From positions 77,501-87,500 of the forward strand of contig JAXCGZ010001907.1 in the NCBI GenBank assembly GCA_037179515.1: a stretch of 10,000 bases of DNA, given 5' to 3'. Under the pieces are notes generated by a model. It searched no databases, was not told the origin of the DNA, and saw only the letters and a program-made list of their open reading frames with translations. The translations under genes and the position numbers were made by a program. Positions within the stretch are counted from its first letter, which is position 1. Each line of letters begins with the position of its first letter. This document shows positions 1 to 9,376 of the stretch, piece by piece. The DNA comes from Halocaridina rubra. Lineage: Eukaryota > Arthropoda > Malacostraca > Decapoda > Atyidae.

Positions 1-1554
1 ACACTATTTTACTTCTGCAAACTATTATGAAGATGATAGGTATATAATATCTGTCGTACAGTATCAAATATTTACATCATTGGGTCATTCAGTTTAAACA
101 GTTGGGAAAAAAATCGCTTTTCATGTCATGTGCATTGAAGAGTATGGATGTACCTGATAACTTGTCACACATCCATACTTCAGCAAATAATGCTAAATTA
201 ATCAACAGACATTGCAGATATGCAACTAGCTGTTAATACTGTATCATAGGGGAATGGTTATCTTTTTATCAATCTCTGTCTCACAGAGTTTTTTTTCAGC
301 AAGTAGCATATTAGTATAAGTAAAATCATGGTCTACTATAGGAATGGAGGACACCTTAATATCCTATTAGGTTTCCCTCAAAATAATGCGAATATCAACA
401 ATATCTGAGGAAAAAGAAGTATATAATCAAAACATAAATCAATTATTGTGTACTATTAGGTCTATCGAATCATTTGAAATGACATCATCACTTGTCGTAT
501 TCTATGTTATATTGATATAAAGAAAGTGAATCTTCCTTTACAAGTGTTATTTCTAAGCATTTAAACTCTGATTTCTCTCATTGAAGCACAGCCAGCACTG
601 CTTGTAAGCATTTTAAGACCTCTCATTTCACCGAATCATTCGGACTCCTACTCATTCAGGGCAATTTTTGCAGAGTTATTTCTACCCAGAGATGCTCATG
701 TAGGTTCTATAAACGTAGTCATCCTTCTTTAGCTTGATTATTACCAACTTATTCATCATGTTCATCCTGGTAGCGTATGACTTTACAGACTCCGTCGTAG
801 TCTCGTACTACTTTGAAGTGATTTTACTGTTGATAATATCCATTACTGTACCTGAACTGATATAAATGGCTTTAAAGATTTCTTGCCCTGTGACACTGGA
901 ACTGCCATTCCTTAAATCATTGCAGCGTTGCCTTAGATATACAGATGTTAAGAATAATCTACATCATCTAGTCTCTGGGAGCTGTTTGGAGTCTTTACTA
1001 CACTCTCTGGTTTGCAAAGAAACAAATTATTTAGATATGCATATCCCAGACTGCTGCTAAGCATAGCTGGAGCTGTACGTATAAAGAGTTGCTATTTAAA
1101 GGCTGTTTTTATATTATTGTTCCCAAGACTTTTAAGCAGTGTAAATATGTTTGCTAAAACGACCGACCATTGCAATATAAACATTTTAACTTGCCAAGAA
1201 TCAAATGAGCTTCCATGCCTGTTATATGACGAGCTTCATAAGAGAAAACATTATTTGTGCATGTATCATCTTTGACAAGAAAATCAGAAAGGAGGGCATA
1301 CTTTTTGTCAAAATCTTATAATTTTCTCCCAGCAGTTGTGATTATGAGCTGTCTTAAAGATATTTTAGAGACTTACCTATTTATTAAATAATTTATATGA
1401 AAATTTGCATATTATTAGTTAATTTATACGAAAATTGCCTTGGAATACTCAGAATATTTAGGGTTTGTTTTTCACTACAGTATATTAGCACAAGTTGCAA
1501 CGCTCTAGATCAGTTCCTTCATTATTCCCTCCGATTAAATAGGCCTTCGACATT
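1..1554. other. AT-rich sequence without a recognised gene
   Basis: I see no gene or known element here. Several short open frames of 60-90 codons occur (for example 866-1060 and 1012-1275 plus), but they overlap each other, have no recognisable motif, no low-complexity-free domain and no obvious splice-site partners, so I treat them as chance. The only local structure I noted is an imperfect hairpin at 136-182. Exons of a long-intron gene or distal regulatory DNA cannot be excluded by eye. Confidence 0.6.
136..182. repeat. Short imperfect inverted repeat
   Basis: TGAAGAGTATGGATGT on the left is matched by the reverse complement of ACATCCATACTTCA on the right, with a two-base insertion in the left arm and a loop of about 17 nt. 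It could be a small hairpin or the relic of a short foldback element. No flanking duplication was found. Confidence 0.5.
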
Positions 1555-1774
1555 GGCCCGATTTCTTAAACAGTGTAAACCTAGTATACCATACTGTTAG
1601 TTAGCTAGACACACACAAATGGATTTCTTAAACAATGTGTATGGTTAGGATCCCCCCATGGGGGGATCCTAGCCATACACATAACCTCGTCAGATGCGTT
1701 TATGAAATCCATTAGGGTGTCTAGCTAACTAACAATGTGATATCCTAGGTTTCCACAGTTTAAAAAATCGAGCC
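1555..1774. mobile_element. Foldback (MITE-like) element, about 220-bp imperfect palindrome
   Basis: The two halves are reverse complements over nearly their whole length. Starting at the outside, GGCCCGATTTCTTAAACAG (1555 onward) faces the complement of the segment ending in AAAAAATCGAGCC (1774). Next, GTTAGTTAGCTAGACAC (1596-1612) faces GTGTCTAGCTAACTAAC (1717-1733). At the centre, 1635-1682 is a palindrome with one mismatch whose core is GGATCCCCCC/GGGGGGATCC around an AT at 1658-1659. The right arm is about 12 bp longer, mostly because of a segment near 1683-1700 that has no partner on the left. The left arm also repeats GATTTCTTAAACA at 1560 and 1622. There is no coding capacity. The structure resembles a non-autonomous foldback element or MITE. 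I could not identify a target-site duplication or a superfamily. Confidence 0.7.
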
Positions 1775-1891
1775 TTTATCTTACTTTTGTATCATATTTC
1801 TGAATATTATTTTCGTTATCTACTTTATTCCTTAGTAGTAAGAAATTAGTTTTAGTAGCTAAAGACACTAAATAATATCCAGAAAAAAATG

Positions 1892-1925
1892 AAGTCATTC
1901 TCTATGTATACATAGAGAATGACTT
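1892..1925. repeat. Perfect 34-bp palindrome
   Basis: The 17-nt left arm AAGTCATTCTCTATGTA (1892-1908) is followed with no spacer by its exact reverse complement (1909-1925). Pairing stops on both sides (1891 G against 1926 A). A perfect spacer-free palindrome of this length is unlikely by chance. It lies about 120 bp from the larger foldback element but shares no obvious sequence with it. Function is unknown. Confidence 0.9.
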
Positions 1926-3207
1926 AACTTATATTTTAGGCCTCTTTCTATCTTCCTATGAAACTTTGTTCACCAGTCTATTTGTTATCCAGATATGGAT
2001 ATAGTCATCACTTAATGAAAGGAGGTAAAGATGCTGATCCACTTGTCTCGACACAACCTCGTTTTAACCTCCCGAAATTAAGAAAATGAGAACATTCTTT
2101 CTGGCTACTGTTTTCTAGGCTTTCTTTATAACACCAATGAATATGCTCGTCAAATATCTTTAAACTAGGTAAAAACTTTAAGTGTAAAATGTATTTCAAC
2201 CAGAATATCTTTTGCTCGATGCAAATTTATTCTTTTACGGGCAAATGAAAATAAATACTTAGAATGGAGAATAGAGGCACGTTCGTACCAAATAACTCAA
2301 TTCTACAGCAAGCAGCAATTTTTTCTTAAATGGTCATACTGCTGATTTTATTATTCACTCTTCTTCTAGATTTTAAAGCTCTATTCCAATTTTTAAGCAT
2401 GAGATTGTTTGTACTCATGTCAACCTCATAGTTTACAAATTCAAGAACTTCAGACCTAAACATTGTTGAACTCACCTCTGGCAGAGTTTTCTTCCTAAAG
2501 ACATGCATGAGAAAGATGAGGAAACCTTTGAACTCTGTTGATGATGTCCGTGAAGATCCTGTAAAAGTTAGAAAGTGTTTATATTGTTAACAGTAATGAA
2601 ATATCCCGTGCACAGCATAGTCCAGTTATAGATATGCCCGTCAATAGAATCTGTTAATGAAGAAATAAGGAATTAGTGTTGGAAGGAATGCATAAAAAAA
2701 ATCCAAGTACTGGCTAGACGACTTTCAATAACCCCTTTTGTTTATTTAAGTACATAAAACTAGTAGCTGTTTTTTTTTTCCTTTTCTTTTCTTTTTTTGT
2801 GACAACAGGACGGGCCAAAAAATGATAAAATAAAACATCCCTCATCGGGCCTGGGCAAGAAGAATATAGAAAGTAAAAGAGAAACAGAGATGGAGAGTGT
2901 AATGACTTGTCAGATGTGAAGGGATAATAAAAGATGTGTAATGAATATCCAAGAATATTCAGTGTAGTTGAGTATAAACACCGTTTACAAGAGAAAAGTT
3001 CAATTACAAAGACCTTTTGAATTTATTTTAATCTGTGAGAAGACATCATTAGGTACATCCGCAGATTTAGAATTTAACTTTGTTAGTATCTACCATATTT
3101 TACAAGTTTCCATGTTGTACGAAATAACTTCCGTTACCCACGTAATGCCCATTACAAAGAATAAATTTGCATAGAGCCACACCCTGAAATAACCATAGAA
3201 AACTTTT
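1926..3207. other. AT-rich sequence without a recognised gene
   Basis: No domain, RNA gene or mobile element was recognised. Two short minus-strand open frames (2008-2199 and 2326-2508) have no motif and are probably chance. A polypyrimidine tract at about 2770-2799 is followed by GTGACAACAG; it resembles a 3' splice region superficially, but no open exon follows it. Confidence 0.6.
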
Positions 3208-3262
<55 letters not shown>

Positions 3263-3273
3263 TAATGATAATA
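3208..3273. repeat. (AAT)n microsatellite with GAT interruptions
   Basis: The tract contains about 22 trinucleotide units of ATA/AAT, with TGATAA interruptions near 3236-3246 and 3266. The interruptions suggest an older, stabilised tract compared with the purer AAT tracts at 6223-6310 and 6454-6533. Confidence 0.95.
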
Positions 3274-4060
3274 GAGCCAGAGAAAAAAGTTATTTTTCTA
3301 AGTCAGTGCTACCATATTATTTTAAAATAGGACACGTTTTGTATTCCAAAAAAACTTGTTTTAATATAATATCTAAGCTTTATTAGCATTATCCTTTTTC
3401 AACTCCCTTATTGTACTATAAAGATCGCTGTTAATTTTTATACAAAGGAGAATTTTTCAGTTAGGTGTTTAAACAGTAAGGGCAGCAGAAAATTACGCAG
3501 TCTGAGAAAGTGGGTGGTTTTGGATAATATATTTTATATACTACCTAAATATGGTCTAGCAGAGCAAAGGGAAGTATATTTTACGAATGAGTCTTCATGT
3601 TTTGATGAAAGATGGACATAAACATATTATACAAAACAATGGTGGAGCATGTAGCAGTACTCCAGAAATAGATAAAAGTCCAAGAAACTTCACCCAAACA
3701 CAGGATGTTTTTTTGATAGCACAACCGGAACTTTAATGATGCTCATGAAGGTCTTAGAAGTGGAATCCTTAGATTAAATTAATCGTTGTCTGTATTAAGC
3801 TTTCTTATATTCTTTTTATGACTTCATAAGTTTTCCTGAGGAACCCAGATGAGTAATGTGGTGAAGCGGAGAGCAGAGAAACTTTGATATACACAATAAT
3901 TATTAAAAGGGAACATTGAGTACTTCACAAGATCTTTATAAGTCAAGTGTCGCAATAGTATCTCCACTGAAGGAGCTCGAGCTTCAGTACGGACAAAATA
4001 GCATATACTGCAGATGTCAACCTAAAAACAAAATGAAAACCATACCTTATGTATTCTCTG
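3274..4060. other. AT-rich sequence without a recognised gene
   Basis: No gene or element was recognised. A small inverted repeat, CTGAAG...CTTCAG around GAGCTCGAG, lies at 3967-3987. No other structure stood out. Confidence 0.6.
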
Positions 4061-4125
4061 CTAACTAATTGCACCCTGAACCTTTCAATGAACGTTCATA
4101 TAAAATTCCCTCTGTGGTTCAGTCT
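4061..4125 (-). mobile_element. Fragment of LINE 3' region (65 bp)
   Basis: This segment matches 4954-5018 over 65 bp without gaps and with 4 mismatches by hand alignment. The matching segment lies in the 3' untranslated part of the LINE on the minus strand, so this is best read as a second, heavily truncated copy of the same family or of a repeat they share, in the same orientation. Similarity drops sharply on both sides. No reverse-transcriptase sequence and no microsatellite tail accompany it. Confidence 0.7.
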
Positions 4126-4808
<683 letters not shown>

Positions 4809-4813
4809 ACCTT

Positions 4814-4844
4814 GGCTGTTTCCCCCTTTAACTGGGGGGTAGCC
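4814..4844 (-). promoter_or_regulatory. Terminal hairpin of the LINE 3' end
   Basis: On the minus strand GGCT...CCCCC-AGTTAAA-GGGGG...AGCC can fold into a two-part stem with a 7-nt loop, located within 10 bp of the element's end. In many LINEs a 3' RNA structure recruits the element's reverse transcriptase, so that is the likely role. The role is inferred; only the complementarity is seen. Confidence 0.6.
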
Positions 4845-4953
4845 GACATAAAAAAAAAAGAAAACAATAAAAAAGAAAACGATAAGGGGAATACTTTGCT
4901 CTGTGGGCAATGACGAGGGAGCTAGCAACCATTCAGATGGCACTGCTGGAGTA

Positions 4954-5018
4954 CTAACTAATTGCACCCTGAACCTCTCAATGAACTTTCTTATAAAATT
5001 CCCTCTGTGGTTCAATCT
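4954..5018 (-). repeat. 65-bp direct repeat, LINE copy
   Basis: Partner of 4061-4125 (61 of 65 identical by eye). It lies within the 3' untranslated region of the LINE, about 90-155 bp downstream of its final stop codon on the minus strand. Confidence 0.8.
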
Positions 5019-5108
5019 GTGTCGCTTCACAACTGCCAACTCCTCCTACTGCCCCTACCACAGGGCTACCTCTGTAAGCTGCAGCCCCGTGGTATCAGCA
5101 GATGCCCA

Positions 5109-6221
5109 TCAGAGCTGCGTCACAATCGCTCGCCACTCATTCCTATTCCTAGTACGCTCTCTTGCTTCCCTCACATCCATCCTCCTATCATTCAGGGCTC
5201 TCCTTACTCCATCCATCCACCCAAACCTAGGCCTCCCTCTAGCATTTCTCTCATCAGCTCTCGCATTCATCACTTTTTTCAGCAGTCTTTCATCATCCAT
5301 CCTTTCCGCATGGCCAAACCATCTCAGAACATTCATATCTACTCTGGCTGCAAATTCTCTCCTGACACCCGTTCTTGCTCTCACCACTTCATTCCTAACT
5401 CTAACCAACCGAGATGCACCAATCATACTCCTCAGGCATTTCATCTCAAACACATTTAGTTTCCGTCTCTCACTTATTTTCATACCCCATAACTCTGATC
5501 CATACATCACAGTTGGCACAACTACTTTCTCATACAAAACTTTCTTAACATTCATTTCCAACCCTCTATTCTTCATCACTCCTTTCAACGCACCCAGCAC
5601 TTTACATCCTTCATTCACTCTGTGGCACACATCTGCTTCCACCCCCCCCCCCTCTTGCAGCTATAACCGAGCCTAAATACTTAAACTGATCAACTTCCTC
5701 AAGTGTCTTTCCATTCAACATAACATTCAATCCAGCACCATCCTCATTTCTTGTACACCTCATAACCTTACTCTTTCCCACATTCACTGGCGACTTACTT
5801 GTCTCACACACCATTCCAAATTCTGCCACTAACTGACACAGCTTCTCCTGTGAATCTGCCACCACCACAGTATCATCTGCAAACAGCAACTGATTCCGCT
5901 CCCACTCGCTATCATCCCCATCTACCATTCTCAAACCTCAGCCACGCACTCGCTTATTCACCTCTCTTACGACTCCATCAATTTACAAACTGAACAGCCA
6001 TGGTGACATCACACATCCCTGTCTCAGTCCCACACTCACTGGAAACCACTCACTCACTTCATTCCCTACCCTAACACAAGCTCTACTGCCCTCATACAAA
6101 CTCTTCACTGCATGCAACAATTTACCATTAATTCCATATAATCTCAAAACATTCCAAATTGCCTCTCTATCAACTCTATCATACGCTTTCTCCAGATCCA
6201 AAATTGCATAATACACATCCT
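5109..6221 (-). pseudogene. LINE reverse transcriptase, broken, N-terminus missing
   Basis: The intact enzyme copies its own RNA into DNA at a nicked target. Visible blocks in order are: motif A, AILDLEKAYDRVDREAIW (first catalytic Asp at about 6198-6196); motif B, SVGLRQGCVMSPWLF (about 6030-5990); motif C, LLFADDTVVVAD (catalytic Asp pair at about 5877-5872); motif D-like KSKVMRC; motif E-like FKYLGSVI. These are followed by the C-terminal segments YGSELWGMKISERRKLNVFE, LRWFGHAERMDDERLL and RGRPRFGWMDGVRRAL. Breaks are an in-frame TAA at 5985-5983, an in-frame TGA at 5940-5938, and a frameshift in an 11-G run (C run at 5642-5652 on the plus strand). The catalytic residues survive, but this copy cannot make one continuous protein. 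The last stop is TGA at 5111-5109. Confidence 0.9.
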
Positions 6222-6222
6222 T

Positions 6223-6237
6223 ATAATAATGATGATG

Positions 6238-6310
<73 letters not shown>
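6223..6310. repeat. (AAT)n microsatellite, left of SINE copy 1
   Basis: About 88 bp of AAT repeat with three GAT units at 6231-6239. It joins the truncated 5' edge of the minus-strand LINE to the truncated 5' edge of a plus-strand SINE, so both elements are broken at this tract. Confidence 0.95.
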
Positions 6311-6453
6311 GCGTTCGCGCCCCGTCACGGACTGAGGTTAGTAAGGGCATGCACTCAGGGTAACGATTACATCTGCCAAAACAAGTCCTTCGCAAGAAGG
6401 CAACCGTCCTAGCCCTTAGTAGAAAAATGAGTTCGTGACGTAAAACCGAATCC
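6311..6453 (+). mobile_element. tRNA-derived SINE, copy 1, head truncated
   Basis: This is a plus-strand copy of the element at about 6962-7155. Only the end of the tRNA-like head remains (TTCGCGCCCCG, the B-box side), followed by the body and an end at GTAAAACCGAATCC, which runs into (AAT)n. Hand alignment with copy 2 over about 137 bp gives 11 mismatches (about 92% identity). The body is bracketed by a short inverted repeat, CGTCACGG at 6323-6330 and TCGTGACG at 6433-6440. With the A-box region missing, this copy should not be transcribed from its own promoter. Confidence 0.8.

Positions 6454-6533
<80 letters not shown>
6454..6533. repeat. (AAT)n microsatellite, 3' tail side of SINE copy 1
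   Basis: About 80 bp of nearly pure AAT repeat directly following the SINE 3' end. The same trinucleotide lies on the other side of the SINE, so either the SINE landed in an AAT tract or recombination between tracts trimmed its head. Confidence 0.95.
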
Positions 6534-6537
<4 letters not shown>

Positions 6538-6875
6538 TATATAATTATAATAATACACTGTTTTGCACGAAAAATATGCTTGAGCAACAGTGGAACCAAA
6601 CCTGTCACTTCTGCATATAGATTGAAAATAACTTCCTGAGGAGGATGCGAAACCACGGCACACTAACAACAATAAGTTTTTCCAGCTATGCCTTTAAAGT
6701 GAAAAGACAGTATGAAACCTCTCTGATACTTGTCAGGGCAGAAAATGTGCAAGTTCCATTGAGTATTTCTCTTTAGTTAACTTCAGTGCCCAACCTCTCC
6801 TGATAATACATCACTATTATCATACATCTGTTCAAAGAGAAATTGCTACCATATTACAATATCACATCGTATTCG
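6534..6875. other. Unassigned sequence between repeats
   Basis: No gene, RNA or recognisable element is seen. Minus-strand translations of the 6540-6670 part are open but run into the AAT tract and carry no motif. A short hairpin GATAAT/ATTATC lies at about 6802-6821. Confidence 0.5.
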
Positions 6876-6895
6876 CTAGAGTCTAGTCTAGTCTA

Positions 6896-6961
<66 letters not shown>
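6876..6961. repeat. (TCTAG)n then (TA)n compound microsatellite
   Basis: About four TCTAG/AGTCT units at 6876-6900 pass directly into a (TA)n run to 6961. On the minus strand the TA run follows the 3' end of SINE copy 2, in the tail position. Confidence 0.9.
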
Positions 6962-6964
<3 letters not shown>

Positions 6965-7155
6965 CCGGTTTTACGTCACGGACTCCCTTTTCTACCAAGG
7001 GCTAGGACGGTTGCCTTCTTGCAAAGGACTTGTTTAGGCAGGTGTAATCGTTACCCTGAGTGCATGCCCTTGCTAACCTCAAACCGTGACGGGGCGCGAA
7101 CTGCGACCTGACGCCTCAGAGTCGCCGACGCTACCCCTTGAGCCACGGTGACTAC
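6962..7155 (-). mobile_element. tRNA-derived SINE, copy 2, near full length
   Basis: Reading the minus strand from about 7155, TGGCTCAAGGGG fits 11 of 12 positions of the Pol III A-box consensus, and AGTTCGCGCCC (near 7104-7094) fits 9 of 11 of the B box. A body then follows, shared with copy 1, ending in GTAAAACCGGAACA before (TA)n. Total length is about 190-195 bp. As in copy 1, the body is bracketed by CGTCACGG (6974-6981) and CCGTGACG (7084-7091) on the plus strand. Such elements are transcribed by RNA polymerase III and mobilised by a partner LINE. The source tRNA cannot be named, because the anticodon region is degraded. Confidence 0.8.
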
Positions 7156-7158
7156 AAA

Positions 7159-7162
<4 letters not shown>

Positions 7163-7241
<79 letters not shown>
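7163..7241. repeat. (TA)n microsatellite
   Basis: About 79 bp of TA repeat just upstream of the head of SINE copy 2, so that SINE also has TA tracts on both sides (6899-6961 and here). Confidence 0.95.
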
Positions 7242-7242
<1 letters not shown>

Positions 7243-7386
7243 GTCGTCTTTCCTCTTTTTTTCAAAAGATTTCTGCTGCTTATTGTGGAACGTATATTAA
7301 TGACAGAAAACTTGACAGCTAATATATTGCAAGAGAAGAGCAATAGCTTCTGAACTTGCCAAGCATTTATAAACGTATTCAAATAT

Positions 7387-7480
7387 AACCGCGGTAGGGC
7401 AGTGGTTAGAGCACTTGACTCCTGGTGTAACAGACCCGCGATCCTGCCCACCACGGGGCGTTAGGAAGGGTATGCAACCT
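7387..7480 (+). mobile_element. Probable degraded tRNA-derived SINE fragment
   Basis: TAGGGCAGTGGTTAGAGCA at 7395-7413 resembles a tRNA D-arm and A box (about 10 of 12 consensus positions). A weak B-box-like CGCGATCC follows at 7437-7444. The next part, GCGTTAGGAAGGGTATGCA, resembles the GAGGTTAGTAAGGGCATGCA stretch of the SINE at 6311. This suggests an older or different member with the same plan. The rest of the body and any tail are not recognisable. Confidence 0.5.
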
Positions 7481-8060
7481 TAATATTTTTCTTGGGAAGT
7501 TTTCTTCAGTAGTTACAACCTCATTTACTTATTTTCATTACTAATGGTAATGAGTTATCTGGACGCGTCCTTGTAATGTGCAGCATCAATTTAATTAGAA
7601 AACAAAAAAACATTCACTTATTCCCACGGTAGATGTCCGGAACATATTATCTAGGTAACAGAACATAACAATGCACCGCCTCTCTCTTTCTCGTTAGTTC
7701 GACGTTATCACCGGAAGCTGAGATTTGATAAGGCCAAAGCTTTGTAACAATGTATACTGAAATTTTTGGTATATAATTCCAAATTACCTTTATAAATCTG
7801 CTTTCTATGCAATTTCTCATATATAAACTTCAAACTTAATCAGATCAGCATTCTTCTCTCGCCCAAAAAATCCGAGGTTGATACCTTGAGATGGTGTGTA
7901 GAGTGTCTCATATACAGAATCTATTGGGAGTAAAAAGGATAGAATAGTGCCATCCTTTTTGTTGTGGGAATATGATGATTCGAAATTCCAAGTCAATATA
8001 TTGGAGAAGGAGTATCTTCCTAATATCATATTCTGCAGCTTTCCCTTCCCGCCCTCCAAT
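7481..8060. other. AT-rich sequence without a recognised gene
   Basis: Nothing recognisable is seen. A minus-strand open frame of 80 codons (7817-8059) has no motif. One clean hairpin is present: AAAAAGGAT at 7932-7940 pairs with ATCCTTTTT at 7952-7960 around an 11-nt loop. Confidence 0.5.
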
Positions 8061-8150
8061 GTGTGTGTGTGTGTGATTACCTAATTGCGATTACCTAATT
8101 GTGTTTACGGGAAAGAACCCAAAGCTCGTATCTTCCCGTCTCCTGATCGG
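8061..8150 (+). mobile_element. Short repeat-like island between (GT)n tracts
   Basis: A (GT)7 tract at 8061-8074 is followed by two copies of GATTACCTAATTG (8075-8087 and 8089-8101, period 14). ACGGGAA (8107-8113) and TTCCCGT (8132-8138) can then pair. A second (TG)n tract starts at 8151. From memory this layout resembles a short interspersed repeat common in decapod DNA, but I cannot verify that. Neither a tRNA head nor a coding frame is seen. Confidence 0.45.
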
Positions 8151-8314
<164 letters not shown>

Positions 8315-8326
8315 AACAAAGTGAGA

Positions 8327-8470
8327 GAGAGAGGAATGCATATTTTACAGAAGGTTGAAAGACAGCACATTCCAGATAACTCTGCGGAAGGATCAGTATT
8401 ATGCAGTTCTACAAAGGATATCTGGAACATGCTGTCTTCAAGCATTGTGTAAACTATGAATTCCTCTCTG
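8327..8470. mobile_element. Foldback element in a TA-rich context
   Basis: The left arm 8327-8378 and right arm 8419-8470 (52 nt each) are imperfect reverse complements, about 80-83% by hand alignment, around a loop of about 40 nt. The best-matched parts are GAGAGGAATGCATA against the complement of TATGAATTCCTCTC, and GACAGCACATTCCAGATA against the complement of TATCTGGAACATGCTGTC. (TA)n tracts lie on both sides (ending 8310 and starting 8515). There is no coding capacity. A non-autonomous hairpin transposon is plausible; a microRNA-like hairpin is a less likely alternative. Confidence 0.6.
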
Positions 8471-8512
8471 ATGTTAAACCAATATATAAAGTATCCAGAA
8501 ATTTCATCTCTA

Positions 8513-8514
<2 letters not shown>

Positions 8515-8594
<80 letters not shown>
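8515..8594. repeat. (TA)n microsatellite
   Basis: About 80 bp of pure TA repeat between the two hairpin islands. Confidence 0.95.
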
Positions 8595-8597
<3 letters not shown>

Positions 8598-8629
8598 TAA
8601 GCACAAACTGTTAGCATTCGGCTCTAAAT

Positions 8630-8916
<287 letters not shown>

Positions 8917-8950
8917 CACAATACCATATGTGAAAAAAAGAATCAAATTT

Positions 8951-9022
8951 ACTCCCACCGGGACTTGAACCTAGGACATATAATTACTAAGCCAAGGCGT
9001 TACCAACTGCACCACAGAAGGT
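8951..9022 (-). pseudogene. tRNA-like segment, array unit A
   Basis: Seventy-two nt. The A box TGGTGCAGTTGG (9014-9003) and B box GGTTCAAGTCC (8971-8961) fit the Pol III consensus completely, and the T arm pairs fully (CTAGG with CCCGG allowing a G-T pair). The acceptor stem pairs at about 5 of 7 positions, counting G-T pairs. The anticodon arm does not pair. The triplet at the canonical anticodon position is TAG after a T33. It is tRNA-derived, but not a convincing functional tRNA. Confidence 0.65.
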
Positions 9023-9215
9023 CTAAAAGGGAAACAGACCTTACAGCTTATATCTGCTATGCTAGGAATGAACGCATTCTATCTGAAAGCCACTATGTTT
9101 TCCCCCAACCTCACTCATGGTTTCGTTTTCGCATTTAATTCAACCAACAATCTCATTCAGGACCAACAATAATCAAATAAGCTCATTACCATCTGTGAAA
9201 ACTTGAATCATTTTT

Positions 9216-9255
9216 ACCCTAACCGGGACTTGAACCTGGGTCATATAATTACTAA
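9216..9255 (-). pseudogene. tRNA-like segment, array unit B, cut at the inversion
   Basis: This minus-strand unit keeps the T arm and a perfect B box GGTTCAAGTCC (9236-9226). It matches unit A up to TTAGTAAT in the anticodon region and then stops at about 9255, where plus-oriented repeat begins. The A-box half is missing. Confidence 0.65.
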
Positions 9256-9309
9256 TGCATTCATTCCTAGTATAGAAGATATAAGCTGTAAAGTTTGTTT
9301 CCCTTTTAG

Positions 9310-9376
9310 GACTTCTGTGATGTAGTTGATAGTACTTTGGCTTAGTAATTATATGTCCTAAGTTCATATTATGATT
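9310..9376 (+). pseudogene. tRNA-like segment, array unit C, eroded
   Basis: The A box (TGATGTAGTTGA, 9318-9329) has two consensus mismatches. The B-box half has lost about 15 bp relative to unit D, leaving CCTAAGTTCATATTATG. This deletion explains why the A-box spacing to the next unit is 260 bp while the downstream landmark spacing is 275 bp. Confidence 0.6.

Noticed and set aside
866..1600. Three plus-strand open frames of 64-87 codons
   Set aside because: They overlap in different frames, lack motifs and are of a length expected by chance in this much sequence.
2770..2811. Polypyrimidine tract plus CAG as a 3' splice site
   Set aside because: No open reading frame with any motif follows, and pyrimidine runs are common in this sequence.
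4903..5676. A 257-codon plus-strand open frame, and the overlapping 4962-5459 frame
   Set aside because: They are antisense to the LINE reverse transcriptase. The Ser/Thr/Pro-rich composition is a shadow of the opposite strand, where the RT motifs are clear.
6144..6672. Open frames with poly-Ile or poly-Leu runs
   Set aside because: They are read-through of the AAT tracts at 6223-6310 and 6454-6533, with flanking residues from the SINE and LINE in the wrong frame.
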